Below, one piece after another: positions 9,552 through 17,184 of a DNA stretch of 64,000 bases (positions within the stretch are counted from its first letter, which is position 1; every line of letters starts with the position of its first letter). The translations under genes were made by a program, and so were the position numbers. The stretch is from the NCBI GenBank assembly GCA_003367665.1, contig QKXI01000008.1, forward strand, positions 124,001 through 188,000, read 5' to 3'. Origin of the DNA: Leifsonia sp. ku-ls (GTDB taxonomy: Bacteria; Actinomycetota; Actinomycetes; Actinomycetales; Microbacteriaceae). The notes under the pieces were generated by a model. It did not search any database, was not told the DNA's origin, and was given only the letters and a program-made list of their open reading frames with translations.

Positions 9552-9557
9552 TAGGCT
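9552..9557 (+). promoter_or_regulatory. -10 box before the acyltransferase gene
   Basis: TAGGCT ends 8 nt before the ATG at 9566, giving a leader of 0-2 nt. No Shine-Dalgarno sequence is present. Confidence 0.45.
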
Positions 9558-9565
9558 TCGGTTCG

Positions 9566-10255
9566 ATGTTCTACTGGCTGATGAAGTACGTGATCGCGGG
9601 GCCGATCCTGCGCGGCATCTTCCGGCCGTGGGTGGTGGGGCTCGAGAACGTGCCCGCGAACGGCGCCGTCATCCTGGCCAGCAACCACCTGTCGTTCATC
9701 GACTCGATCTTCCTGCCGCTCGTGGTCGACCGGCACGTGTCGTTCCTCGCCAAGAGCGACTACTTCACCCGGCGCGGCCTCAAGGGCTGGGCGACGAAGG
9801 CGTTCATGAACGCGACCGGCCAGCTCCCGATCGACCGCTCCGGTGGCAAGGCGTCGGAGGCGTCGCTCAACACCGGGCTCGCGGTGCTGGCCCGCGGCGA
9901 GATCCTCGGCATCTACCCCGAGGGCACGCGCAGCCCCGACGGCAAGCTGTACCGCGGCCGCACCGGCGTCGCGCGCATGATCCTGGAGGCCGGCGTCCCG
10001 GTGGTCCCGGTCGCGATGGTGGACACGGCCCGCATCATGCCGATCGGCAAGAGGCTGCCGAAGATCGGCCGGATCGGCATCATCGTGGGCGAGCCGCTCG
10101 ACTTCTCCCGGTTCGACGGGATGGAGGGCGACCGCTTCATCCTGCGCTCGGTCACCGACGAGATCATGTACGAGCTGCAGCGTCTCGGCGCGCAGGAGTA
10201 CGTCGACGTCTACGCCAGCACCGTCAAGGAGAAGCGGGCGTCGCTGTCACAGTAG
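9566..10255 (+). CDS. 1-acyl-sn-glycerol-3-phosphate acyltransferase (PlsC family)
   Basis: 229-residue membrane-associated acyltransferase of phospholipid synthesis, converting lysophosphatidate to phosphatidate. The catalytic H-X4-D motif is His41/Asp46 (NHLSFID), and the substrate-binding EGTRSP motif lies near residues 119-124. A hydrophobic N-terminal segment fits membrane attachment. The orthologous position in M. tuberculosis (Rv2182c, near aroG) also holds a PlsC protein. Acyl chain and head-group preference cannot be told. Confidence 0.9.
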   Translation: MFYWLMKYVIAGPILRGIFRPWVVGLENVPANGAVILASNHLSFIDSIFLPLVVDRHVSFLAKSDYFTRRGLKGWATKAFMNATGQLPIDRSGGKASEASLNTGLAVLARGEILGIYPEGTRSPDGKLYRGRTGVARMILEAGVPVVPVAMVDTARIMPIGKRLPKIGRIGIIVGEPLDFSRFDGMEGDRFILRSVTDEIMYELQRLGAQEYVDVYASTVKEKRASLSQ

Positions 10256-10278
10256 GACAGGCCGCCCGGCTTTCGCGA

Positions 10279-10284
10279 TAGGCT
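10279..10284 (+). promoter_or_regulatory. Putative -10 box for the DAHP synthase gene
   Basis: TAGGCT lies 38 nt before the GTG at 10323, which would give a leader of about 30 nt containing a GGAAG ribosome binding site. Confidence 0.4.
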
Positions 10285-10322
10285 CGGTTATCCCCCTGAT
10301 GAACCGAGTGAGCGGAAGACCA

Positions 10323-11693
10323 GTGCTACAGACCACAGAGCCCGTCGTGCGACCAGACGAGTCCGTGATCGAGGGCCTGGAGTATTGGCGCACGCTGCCG
10401 ATCAAGCAGCAGCCGGAATGGCCGGACCCGGAGGCCGCGGCCGCCGCGTCCGCCGAGATCGCGACGCTCCCTCCGCTCGTCTTCGCCGGCGAGGTCGACC
10501 AGCTGCGCACCCGGCTGGCGCGCGCCGCCGCGGGCGAGGCGTTCCTGCTGCAGGGCGGCGACTGCGCCGAGACGTTCGCCGGCGCGACCGCCGACCAGAT
10601 CCGCAACCGCGTGAAGACCGTGCTGCAGATGGCCGTGGTCTTGACGTACGGCGCCTCGGTGCCCGTCATCAAGATGGGCCGCATGGCGGGACAGTTCGCC
10701 AAGCCGCGCTCGAGCGACACCGAGACCCGCAACGGCGTCACCCTGCCCGCCTACCGCGGCGACATCGTCAACGGCTACGACTTCACGCCGGAGTCGCGCC
10801 AGGCCGACCCGCGGCGGCTGGTGCAGGGCTACCACACGGCCGCGTCCACGCTGAACCTCATCCGCGCCTTCACGCAGGGCGGTTTCGCCGACCTGCGCCA
10901 GGTGCACAGCTGGAACAAGGGCTTCGCGGCGAACCCGGCCAACCAGCGCTACGAGGGCCTCGCCCGCGAGATCGACCGCGCCATCAAGTTCATGGAGGCG
11001 GCCGGCGCCGACTTCGACGAGCTCAAGCGGGTGGAGTTCTACTCCAGCCACGAGGCGCTGCTGATGGACTACGAGCGCCCGATGACGCGGATCGACTCGC
11101 GCACCGGCACGCCGTACAACACGTCGGCGCACTTCGTCTGGATCGGTGAGCGCACCCGCGACCTCGACGGCGCGCACGTCGACTTCCTCTCCCGGGTGCG
11201 CAACCCGATCGGCGTGAAGCTCGGCCCGACCACCACGCGCGACGACATGCTGCGCTTGATAGACAAGCTCGACCCGGAGCGCGAGCCCGGCCGCCTGACG
11301 TTCATCACGCGCATGGGAGCCGGCACGATCCGAGATGCGCTCCCGCCGCTGCTCGAGGCCATCAAGCGAACGGACGCGCTGCCGCTGTGGGTGACCGACC
11401 CGATGCACGGCAACGGCCTGACCACGCCGAACGGCTACAAGACGCGCCGGTTCGACGACGTCGTGGACGAGGTGAAGGGCTTCTTCGAGGCGCACCGGGC
11501 GGCCGGCACCAACCCGGGCGGCATCCACGTGGAGCTGACGGGCGACGACGTCACCGAGTGCCTCGGCGGCTCGGAGCACATCGACGAGGCGACCCTGGCC
11601 ACCCGGTACGAGTCGCTGTGCGACCCGCGGCTGAACCACATGCAGTCGCTGGAACTGGCGTTCCTGGTCGCGGAGGAGCTCTCCCGCGGCTGA
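10323..11693 (+). CDS. aroG: 3-deoxy-7-phosphoheptulonate synthase, class II
   Basis: First enzyme of the shikimate pathway: condenses phosphoenolpyruvate and erythrose 4-phosphate into DAHP. Sequence and length (456 aa) are of the class II (plant/AroG of M. tuberculosis) type, with the conserved LLQGGDCAETF segment near residue 75, KMGRMAGQFAKPRS and the C-terminal HVELTGDDVTEC(L/I)GG motif. The GTG at 10323 has GGAAG 5 nt upstream and is preferred to an ATG at 10299 lacking a site. Feedback behaviour cannot be inferred. A strong bidirectional terminator follows. Confidence 0.95.
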   Translation: MLQTTEPVVRPDESVIEGLEYWRTLPIKQQPEWPDPEAAAAASAEIATLPPLVFAGEVDQLRTRLARAAAGEAFLLQGGDCAETFAGATADQIRNRVKTVLQMAVVLTYGASVPVIKMGRMAGQFAKPRSSDTETRNGVTLPAYRGDIVNGYDFTPESRQADPRRLVQGYHTAASTLNLIRAFTQGGFADLRQVHSWNKGFAANPANQRYEGLAREIDRAIKFMEAAGADFDELKRVEFYSSHEALLMDYERPMTRIDSRTGTPYNTSAHFVWIGERTRDLDGAHVDFLSRVRNPIGVKLGPTTTRDDMLRLIDKLDPEREPGRLTFITRMGAGTIRDALPPLLEAIKRTDALPLWVTDPMHGNGLTTPNGYKTRRFDDVVDEVKGFFEAHRAAGTNPGGIHVELTGDDVTECLGGSEHIDEATLATRYESLCDPRLNHMQSLELAFLVAEELSRG

Positions 11694-11709
11694 ACATCCC
11701 GAACAACGG

Positions 11710-11742
11710 AGGACCCCGCGTGCCGCTCGCACGCGGGGTCCT
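11710..11742. terminator. Bidirectional terminator hairpin between aroG and the PASTA kinase gene
   Basis: Perfect 14-bp stem (11710-11723 with 11729-11742) and a 5-nt loop, placed between two convergent genes. There is no long T-run on either side. Confidence 0.8.
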
Positions 11743-11750
11743 CGCGTTCG

Positions 11751-13652
11751 TCAGAAGCCCGCGAAGTTGACGGTGATCGTCGAGCCCTTCGGCTGCTTGC
11801 TGCCGGCGGCGGGGGAGATCTTCGACACGACGAAGGCCGACGGCGCGACGTCGGCGATCGCGGAGTACTTGAGCTGGAATCCCGCGTCGGTCAGCGCCTT
11901 CTTCGCGTCGCTCCAGTTCTTGCCGACCACGTCGGGGACGGCGACCGGCTCCGGGCCCTTGGAGGTCTCCAGCAGCAGCGTGTCGCCCGGACGCACCGGA
12001 TCGTGCTGCGGCTGGGCCGAGATCACCTTGTCCTCCGGCACGGTGTCGCTGTAGCTCTGCGGTCCGGCGGAGGTGAGCAGCCCCACCTTGCTCAGGATCG
12101 CGGAGGCGTCCTCGACCGACTTCCCCGCGACATCCGGGATCGGGCCGGCGGAGACCACCAGGTTGACCGCGCCCGTCTCGAGGTACGGGCCACCGCCGGA
12201 GAGGTCGGCGCCGGTGTCGGCCCGGGTGGCGGAGATGACGGTGTTCGCCGGCACCTTGGCGTCGAACTGCTGCGCGGTGTCCCCGACCTTCGCGCCGGCG
12301 CCCGTGATGAGGCTCTTCGCCTCGTCGAGGCCGGTGCCGGCGAGAGCGGGGACGGTGATCGGCTTCGGCCCCTGCGAGACACGGATGGTGACGGTGCTGC
12401 CGTGCGCCGCATGGACGCCGGCCGCGGGGTCGGTGCTCGACACCATCCCCTTGGCCACCGTCGTGCTGTACTCGGGCGCCTGGGCCGTCTTGAAGCCGAG
12501 CTTCACCAGCTGGCCGGCCGCCGCGTCCGGGGCCGTGTTGACGACGTTCGGGACGGCGACGAGCGAGCCGGGGCCTGCGCCGAAGTACCAGCCGGTGCCG
12601 GCGGCCACGCCGGCGAGCAGGAGGACGAGCGCGAACAGCCACCAGCCCTTCGAGCGCCGCTTCGCGGCCGCGCGGGTGAGCGTGTCCGTGGCGGCCGGGG
12701 TGCTGGCCGCGACCTGCTGCCGGATGGCAGGGTTGATGATCTGGGTCTCGCCCGCCTCGACCTCGAGCGCGGGCGGGAGCACCATCGTCGGCTGCAGCAC
12801 GGCCTCGCCGCGCAGCGACTTCTCCGCCTCCAGCAGCCGGTCGAGCATCTCCCGGGCGTCGCGCGGGCGGCGGTCCGGGTCCTTCTCGGTCGCCCACAGC
12901 ACGAGCTCGTCGAGCTCGGCCGGCACCGCCGGGTTCTTGCTGCTCGGGGCCGGCACCGCGTCGTTGGCGTGCTGGTAGGCGATCTGCATCGGCTGCTCGC
13001 CCTGGAACGGCTGCTGCCCGGTGAGCATCTCGTACATCATGATGCCGAGCGCGTAGATGTCGCTGCGGGCGTCGGCCACGCCGCGGGTGACGAGCTCGGG
13101 GGAGAGGTAGGCGATCGTCCCGAGCAGCGCCTGGCCGGTCGCGGTGTTGGCGCTGGCGGCGCGCGCCAGGCCGAAGTCGCCGATCTTGATGCGCCCGTCG
13201 TCGGCCAGCAGCACGTTCTCCGGCTTGAGGTCGCGGTGGACGATGCCGGCCTTGTGCGCGGCGGCGAGGCCGGAGAGGACGGCCTCCATGATGTCGATCG
13301 TCTGCTCCGGCGTCAGCTTGCCGTAGTCCTTGAGCAGGTCGCGCAGCGTGATGCCGGGCAGGTACTCCATGACCAGGTACGCCATGTCGGAGTCCTGGCC
13401 CTGGTCGAACACGTTGACGACGTTGGGGTGCGCCAGCCGCGCGGCCGAGCGCGCCTCCTGCACGAACCGGTTCTTGAACGTGGAGTCGTCGGCCAGGTGG
13501 CCGTGCATGATCTTGATCGCGACGCGGCGCTCCAGGCGCAGATCGGTCGCGAGGTACACCGTGGCCATGCCGCCCCGGGCGATCCGCGAGCGCACCTGAT
13601 AGCGGCCGTCGATGAGACGGCCGATCATGGGGTCGGTCTGGCTCGTGGTCAC
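11751..13652 (-). CDS. pknL: Serine/threonine protein kinase with four PASTA domains (PknL type)
   Basis: 633-residue transmembrane kinase. The cytosolic kinase domain (about residues 15-280) has the GGMATVY glycine loop, VAIKI lysine, HRDLKPEN catalytic loop and DFGLA. After a basic juxtamembrane stretch, one membrane segment lies near 335-358. Outside the cell are four PASTA repeats starting near residues 365, 431, 503 and 567, which in this family bind muropeptides or lipid II. GTG at 13652 is supported by a TAGACT -10 box exactly 6 nt upstream. Neighbours aroG, the Rv2175c-type gene and a prenyl synthase match the pknL locus of M. tuberculosis, whose PknL lacks PASTA domains. Confidence 0.92.
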   Translation of the reverse strand: MTTSQTDPMIGRLIDGRYQVRSRIARGGMATVYLATDLRLERRVAIKIMHGHLADDSTFKNRFVQEARSAARLAHPNVVNVFDQGQDSDMAYLVMEYLPGITLRDLLKDYGKLTPEQTIDIMEAVLSGLAAAHKAGIVHRDLKPENVLLADDGRIKIGDFGLARAASANTATGQALLGTIAYLSPELVTRGVADARSDIYALGIMMYEMLTGQQPFQGEQPMQIAYQHANDAVPAPSSKNPAVPAELDELVLWATEKDPDRRPRDAREMLDRLLEAEKSLRGEAVLQPTMVLPPALEVEAGETQIINPAIRQQVAASTPAATDTLTRAAAKRRSKGWWLFALVLLLAGVAAGTGWYFGAGPGSLVAVPNVVNTAPDAAAGQLVKLGFKTAQAPEYSTTVAKGMVSSTDPAAGVHAAHGSTVTIRVSQGPKPITVPALAGTGLDEAKSLITGAGAKVGDTAQQFDAKVPANTVISATRADTGADLSGGGPYLETGAVNLVVSAGPIPDVAGKSVEDASAILSKVGLLTSAGPQSYSDTVPEDKVISAQPQHDPVRPGDTLLLETSKGPEPVAVPDVVGKNWSDAKKALTDAGFQLKYSAIADVAPSAFVVSKISPAAGSKQPKGSTITVNFAGF

Positions 13653-13658
13653 GGATCG

Positions 13659-13664
13659 AGTCTA
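13659..13664 (-). promoter_or_regulatory. -10 box, probable leaderless promoter of the PASTA kinase gene
   Basis: On the minus strand TAGACT ends 6 nt before the GTG at 13652. No ribosome binding site is seen, fitting leaderless translation. Confidence 0.5.
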
Positions 13665-13738
13665 GGGAACGTCGTATGCCCGAACCCTGCAAAACACCGG
13701 TGGACACGGTGGCTGTGATCCGGCTGTGACATTCCGGC

Positions 13739-14854
13739 TCAGCCGAGCTGCGCGAGCCAGGCGCGGGCGGAGGCCTCCCACGCGGCGTAGGCGTCGGGGA
13801 AGGCGGACCGCTGCACGGCCTGAGCCGCCTGGGTGACGCTCATCGAGCGCCAGCCCGGGATGTCGAGCAGACCCCGCGTGCGGCCCGGGTTGGGGTTGCC
13901 GGCGCCGCCGTAGAAGGCGAGGGTCGCGCGGGTCGGGTCGAGCACCTGCTCCGGGGTTCCCCAGCCGGTGCTCGGCCGCTGCTGGAACAGCCCGAGCGAG
14001 TCGCGGTCGCCGTAGCGCACGTTCCGCAGGCCGGACTCCTGGGCCGCGGCCGCGAGGGCGATCACGATGCCCTGATCCGGCACACCCTGCTGGCGGCCGA
14101 TGCGCACGATCAGCTGGGCGTTCGCGCGCATCTCGTCGGACAGCGCGACGACCTGCCCCGCCACGACGGCGGGACGCGGAGCGGGCGCGGCGACCACGGG
14201 GGCGGCGGCGACCGGGGCGGGGGCGGCGACGGGCGTGTCGAGGGCGGCGGTCGTCATGCCGGGGATGCGCAGATGCTGCCCGGGGAAGATCAGCGCCGAC
14301 GGCCCTAGCCCGTTGGCCGCGAGCACGGCCTTGGTGCTGACGCCGAAGCGCCCGGCGATGCCGCTGACGGTGTCGCCGCGGACGACCGTGTAGGTGGTCG
14401 CGGCGGAGGGGGCGGGCGCGGGAGCGGCGGGGGCCGGGGCCGGGGCAGGGGCCGGTGCCGCCGCCGGGCCGGTCAGGGCGAGCACCTGGCCGGGGAAGAT
14501 GAGGCTCTTCCAGCTGAGGCCGTTCATCGCGAGCACGGCGGCGGTCGACAGCCCGAACCGGGCCGCGATGGTGGAGACCGTGTCGCCGGACTGCACGCGG
14601 TAGGTGGCCGGGGCGGATGCGACCGAGGTGCGCGCCGGGGAGGTGCTCGCCGGGCGGCCGATCGTGCTCGTGACGGAACCGCCCTCCAGTGGCGCGATGC
14701 GGCCGGTGTCGCCGGGCCGGTCGGCACGGGCGTCCTCCGGGGAGGCGGCCTGGGCGGGCGTCACAAGGTTGAGCGTCATCGCCAGCGAGCTCGCGACGGC
14801 GAGGGGGACGGTGCCGAGCGCGGCGCGGAGCCGCCCGGTGTCTGCCTGAGCCAT
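13739..14854 (-). CDS. Secreted LysM protein with transglycosylase-like C-terminal domain
   Basis: 371-residue exported protein. An N-terminal signal peptide ends near TPAQA. Two LysM peptidoglycan-binding modules lie near residues 83-127 and 154-198, separated by Ala/Pro-rich linkers. The C-terminal domain (about 238-371) resembles the lysozyme-like fold found in actinobacterial wall hydrolases, with an AAAQESGLRN segment whose Glu could be catalytic, followed by SLGLFQQRPS. ATG at 14854 is chosen because AGGGGG lies 5 nt upstream and a signal peptide then starts at once; an in-frame GTG at 14899 gives an unnatural extension. Likely acts on the cell wall; enzymatic activity is not proven by sequence. 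Confidence 0.87.
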   Translation of the reverse strand: MAQADTGRLRAALGTVPLAVASSLAMTLNLVTPAQAASPEDARADRPGDTGRIAPLEGGSVTSTIGRPASTSPARTSVASAPATYRVQSGDTVSTIAARFGLSTAAVLAMNGLSWKSLIFPGQVLALTGPAAAPAPAPAPAPAAPAPAPSAATTYTVVRGDTVSGIAGRFGVSTKAVLAANGLGPSALIFPGQHLRIPGMTTAALDTPVAAPAPVAAAPVVAAPAPRPAVVAGQVVALSDEMRANAQLIVRIGRQQGVPDQGIVIALAAAAQESGLRNVRYGDRDSLGLFQQRPSTGWGTPEQVLDPTRATLAFYGGAGNPNPGRTRGLLDIPGWRSMSVTQAAQAVQRSAFPDAYAAWEASARAWLAQLG

Positions 14855-14930
14855 GGGAACCCCCTGTTCGAGTGACACGACGACACTCCACGCTGGCACA
14901 GAACAGTTAAGGAGTCAACGCGTGTGACAG

Positions 14931-14949
14931 ATGTGAAACCAGTTCACAT
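14931..14949. repeat. Inverted repeat in the divergent LysM / Rv2175c-type intergenic region
   Basis: Perfect 7-bp arms ATGTGAA and TTCACAT around a 5-nt spacer. It lies about 80 bp upstream of the LysM gene start and 58 bp upstream of the DNA-binding protein gene. It resembles a CRP/GlxR-type half-site pair but the spacing is 1 nt too long for that consensus. Possible operator; the regulator is unknown. Confidence 0.5.
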
Positions 14950-15006
14950 GATCGTAACAATCCGCTCGGCTTCTCCCGGAGGCCTCACTCGTGGCACGCT
15001 GGTGGG

Positions 15007-15348
15007 GTGACCGAGCACGTCCAGACCAGCGAATGGTTGACCGTCCCCGACCTCGTCGAGCAGTTGGGCCTGAGCGTGAGCCGGGTGCGCCGGCTCATCG
15101 AGGACCGCCACCTCGGCGCCAAGCGCATCGACGGCGTCCTCAAGGTGCCCGCCGCCTTCCTGAAGGACGGCCAGCCTCTCGGCGAGCTCCGCGGCACCCT
15201 CATCGTGCTGGCCGACGACGGCTTCACCGACGACGAGGCGGTCGACTGGCTGCTCGCGGAGGAGGAGAGCCTCGGCACCTCGCCCATCGAGGCGCTGCGC
15301 GCGGGCAGGAAGGCGGAGGTCCGCCGGGTGGCCCAGGCCCTCGCCTGA
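15007..15348 (+). CDS. Rv2175c-type helix-turn-helix DNA-binding protein
   Basis: 113-residue protein with an N-terminal winged helix-turn-helix (about residues 10-60, WLTVPDLVEQLGLSVSRVRRLI) and a C-terminal DUF-like domain. It matches the family of M. tuberculosis Rv2175c, a DNA-binding protein phosphorylated by PknL near its N-terminus, which abolishes DNA binding. Here threonines at positions 2, 7 and 12 are possible phosphosites. Context next to a PknL-type kinase and a prenyl synthase is the same as in M. tuberculosis. DNA target unknown. Confidence 0.85.
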   Translation: MTEHVQTSEWLTVPDLVEQLGLSVSRVRRLIEDRHLGAKRIDGVLKVPAAFLKDGQPLGELRGTLIVLADDGFTDDEAVDWLLAEEESLGTSPIEALRAGRKAEVRRVAQALA

Positions 15349-15354
15349 CCGCGT

Positions 15355-16485
15355 TCAGGCGCTGCGGCGGGTGACCGTCACGGCGAGCTCGCGCAGCTGC
15401 GCTTTCGCCGCCGTGCCGAGCGGGGCCGCGTCGAGCGCGGCGACCGCGCGGGCGACGTTCTCGGCGATCATCCGCTCCACGACCTCCACGGCTCCGGACT
15501 CGCGGATGGTGAGCTGCATCGTGCGGATCTGCTCGGGCGTCAGCTCCGGGTCGCCGAGCAGCTCGTCGAGGGCCGCCCGGGCGCCGGAGGGGATCGCCTG
15601 CCTGGTCAGCGCGATGAGCACCGTCCGCTTGCCCTCGCGCAGGTCGTCTCCGCTCGGCTTGCCGGTCACCTCGGCGTCGCCGAAGACCCCGAGCAGGTCG
15701 TCGCGCAGTTGGTACGCGATCCCGAGCGGGAGGCCGAAGGAGCGCAGGGCGTCGAGCTGGCCGAGCGTCGCGCCGGCGAGGCTCGCGCCGATGAGCAGCG
15801 GGGACTCGATCGAGTACTTGGCCGACTTGTAGACGATGACACGCTCGGCCCGCGCCAGCTGGTCGCCGTCCGGCCGGCCGGCCCAGCCGATCTCCTCGAA
15901 GATATCGAGGTACTGGCCGGCGGTCACGTCGAGCCGCATCCGGTTGAACTCGGCGCGCGCCGCGCGGCGGGCCGGCGCGCTCACCAGCTGCGTCAGCCCC
16001 TCGTCGAACAGCTCGTCGCTGAGGATCAGCAGCAGGTCGCCGAGCAGCGTCGCCGCGCCCGTGCCGAACGCGGCGCCGGAGCCGCCCCAGCCTTCCTCGT
16101 CGTGCAGTCGTTCGAAGCGCTTGTGCGCGGCCGGGGCGCCGCGGCGGGTGTCGGAGTTGTCGATGAGGTCGTCGTGCACCAGCGCGGCGGCGTGGAACAG
16201 CTCCAGCGAGCTCGCCACGGACACCACCGCGTCGAGCGCGCCGCCCGCCGTCACCGCCCCGGCGTCCTGGCCGTCGTCGCCCTCGTCTCCGGCCGTGCGG
16301 ACCGCCTGCCAGCCCCAGAAGCAGAACAGCGCGCGGAACCGCTTGCCGCCGCTGAGAAAATCCCTTGAGAAGGCCGCGACCGGAGAGAGCTCGTCGGCGA
16401 TGGAGACGAGAATAGAGGCACGCGCATCGAGGAATCCATCGATTCTGGACTGGATGAGGTCGACGAATCGGATGCTTTCTGACAC
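15355..16485 (-). CDS. Polyprenyl diphosphate synthase (IdsA-like)
   Basis: 376-residue trans-prenyltransferase that elongates allylic diphosphates with isopentenyl diphosphate. The first aspartate-rich motif is DDLID at residues 105-109. The second motif begins DDLLG near 262, with GKPSGDDLREGKRT after it. It is related to GGPP-type synthases such as IdsA2 (Rv2173) in the syntenic locus; product length cannot be read. GTG at 16485 has TAGGCT exactly 6 nt upstream, so the mRNA is probably leaderless. It converges with the Rv2175c-type gene. Confidence 0.92.
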   Translation of the reverse strand: MSESIRFVDLIQSRIDGFLDARASILVSIADELSPVAAFSRDFLSGGKRFRALFCFWGWQAVRTAGDEGDDGQDAGAVTAGGALDAVVSVASSLELFHAAALVHDDLIDNSDTRRGAPAAHKRFERLHDEEGWGGSGAAFGTGAATLLGDLLLILSDELFDEGLTQLVSAPARRAARAEFNRMRLDVTAGQYLDIFEEIGWAGRPDGDQLARAERVIVYKSAKYSIESPLLIGASLAGATLGQLDALRSFGLPLGIAYQLRDDLLGVFGDAEVTGKPSGDDLREGKRTVLIALTRQAIPSGARAALDELLGDPELTPEQIRTMQLTIRESGAVEVVERMIAENVARAVAALDAAPLGTAAKAQLRELAVTVTRRSA

Positions 16486-16491
16486 ACGCCT

Positions 16492-16497
16492 AGCCTA
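16492..16497 (-). promoter_or_regulatory. -10 box, probable leaderless promoter of the prenyl synthase gene
   Basis: On the minus strand TAGGCT ends 6 nt before the GTG at 16485; no ribosome binding site is visible. Confidence 0.55.
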
Positions 16498-16513
16498 GCC
16501 AGACCGGCGAGGT

Positions 16514-16519
16514 TACAAT
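16514..16519 (+). promoter_or_regulatory. -10 box for the DUF3040 gene
   Basis: TACAAT lies 43 nt before the ATG at 16563. A strong purine-rich ribosome binding site (GAAAGAGGGGG) lies in the leader. Confidence 0.5.
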
Positions 16520-16562
16520 CAGGCTCACCAGCCTCGAACCCACGAGAAAGAGGGGGATACGG

Positions 16563-16943
16563 ATGCCGCTTTCGGAACACGAGCAGCGCCTCCTCGAAGA
16601 GATGGAACGCAGTCTCTACCAGAACGACGCAGACTTCGTCGCGAAGGTGGGAGGGAAGCGAGCGAGGCCGGCCTACCGGTCGATCGTGCTCGGCATCCTG
16701 CTCGCCGTCGTCGGGGTGGTCGTCCTCGTCGTCGGCGTCTGGTTCCAGCAGCCCCTGGTGGGCATCCTCGGTTTCGTCGTGATGTTCGCCGGCGTGCTCG
16801 TCGCCATCGCGCCGGGCAAGCGCGTCGCCGCCGAGCCGGGCGCTCCGGAGCCGAAGCGTGCAAAGGCGCGCGGCGGCCAGAGCGGTTTCATGGACCGCAT
16901 GAACGACCGCTGGGACAAGCGAAACGAGGGCGGAGAGGGCTGA
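16563..16943 (+). CDS. DUF3040 membrane protein (Rv2169c-like)
   Basis: 126-residue protein. It starts with the conserved PLSEHEQRLLEEMERSLY segment of DUF3040, has two hydrophobic membrane segments near residues 42-60 and 64-82, and ends in a basic tail. Such proteins sit just upstream of mraZ throughout the actinobacteria. The function is unknown. It is followed at once by a rho-independent terminator, so it is a separate unit from the mraZ operon. Confidence 0.88.
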   Translation: MPLSEHEQRLLEEMERSLYQNDADFVAKVGGKRARPAYRSIVLGILLAVVGVVVLVVGVWFQQPLVGILGFVVMFAGVLVAIAPGKRVAAEPGAPEPKRAKARGGQSGFMDRMNDRWDKRNEGGEG

Positions 16944-16945
16944 CC

Positions 16946-16960
16946 CCTCCACTTCCCTCC
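16946..16960 (-). repeat. 15-bp direct repeat, copy 1, containing a GTGGAG box in reverse
   Basis: The 15-mer GGAGGGAAGTGGAGG (minus strand) occurs here and again at 17030-17044. It contains AAGTGGAG, the core of the MraZ-type boxes at 17115-17144, in opposite orientation. Confidence 0.6.
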
Positions 16961-16973
16961 CCACACATCCTGT

Positions 16974-17005
16974 AAAGGGCCGATCGGATTCGATCGGCCC
17001 TTTTT
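16974..17005 (+). terminator. Rho-independent terminator after the DUF3040 gene
   Basis: A GGGCCGATCG / CGATCGGCCC stem (16977-16986 with 16991-17000) with a 4-nt loop, flanked by AAA and followed by five Ts. Confidence 0.93.
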
Positions 17006-17029
17006 GCATGCCCTCGGGCGCTCCCGGGT

Positions 17030-17047
17030 CCTCCACTTCCCTCCACC
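17030..17047 (-). promoter_or_regulatory. Inverted pair of GTGGAG boxes upstream of mraZ
   Basis: On the minus strand two GTGGAG boxes occur with an exact 10-bp period, the same period as the forward array near mraZ. The segment includes copy 2 of the 15-mer repeat. Possible extra MraZ binding site. Confidence 0.5.
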
Positions 17048-17114
17048 CGTGACTTCCGCGTCATTCCGGGAAACTGTGTGCCTATTTCGGGGCAATTTGG
17101 CCGCAATGCGGGAC

Positions 17115-17144
17115 TTTGTGGATGAAAGTGGAGTAAAGTGGAGG
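17115..17144 (+). promoter_or_regulatory. MraZ operator: three GTGGA boxes at 10-bp period
   Basis: GTGGA occurs at 17118, 17128 and 17138, each preceded by TTT or AAA, giving a strict 10-bp phase. MraZ proteins studied in E. coli and Mycoplasma bind such 10-bp-phased TGG-containing repeats in their own promoter, so autoregulation of the division cluster is expected here. Confidence 0.8.
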
Positions 17145-17184
17145 CACACCGCAACCTGGGCCGGGAGAGTGGGGGTGGCAGCCG

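Noticed and set aside
3258-9554. Very long open frames opposite or out of frame with real genes, e.g. minus 3258-4499 and plus 6612-9554
   Set aside because: Arg/Ala/Gly-rich translations without domain signals; explained by high GC and by overlap with clear genes in the other frames.
10299-10322. ATG 10299 as the DAHP synthase start
   Set aside because: No ribosome binding site upstream, while GTG 10323 has GGAAG at good distance.
14855-14899. GTG 14899 as the LysM protein start
   Set aside because: It would put 15 unlikely residues before a normal signal peptide; ATG 14854 has a strong ribosome binding site.
14931-14949. Canonical CRP/GlxR binding site
   Set aside because: Spacing between TGTGA and TCACA is 7 and not 6, so it was listed only as an inverted repeat.
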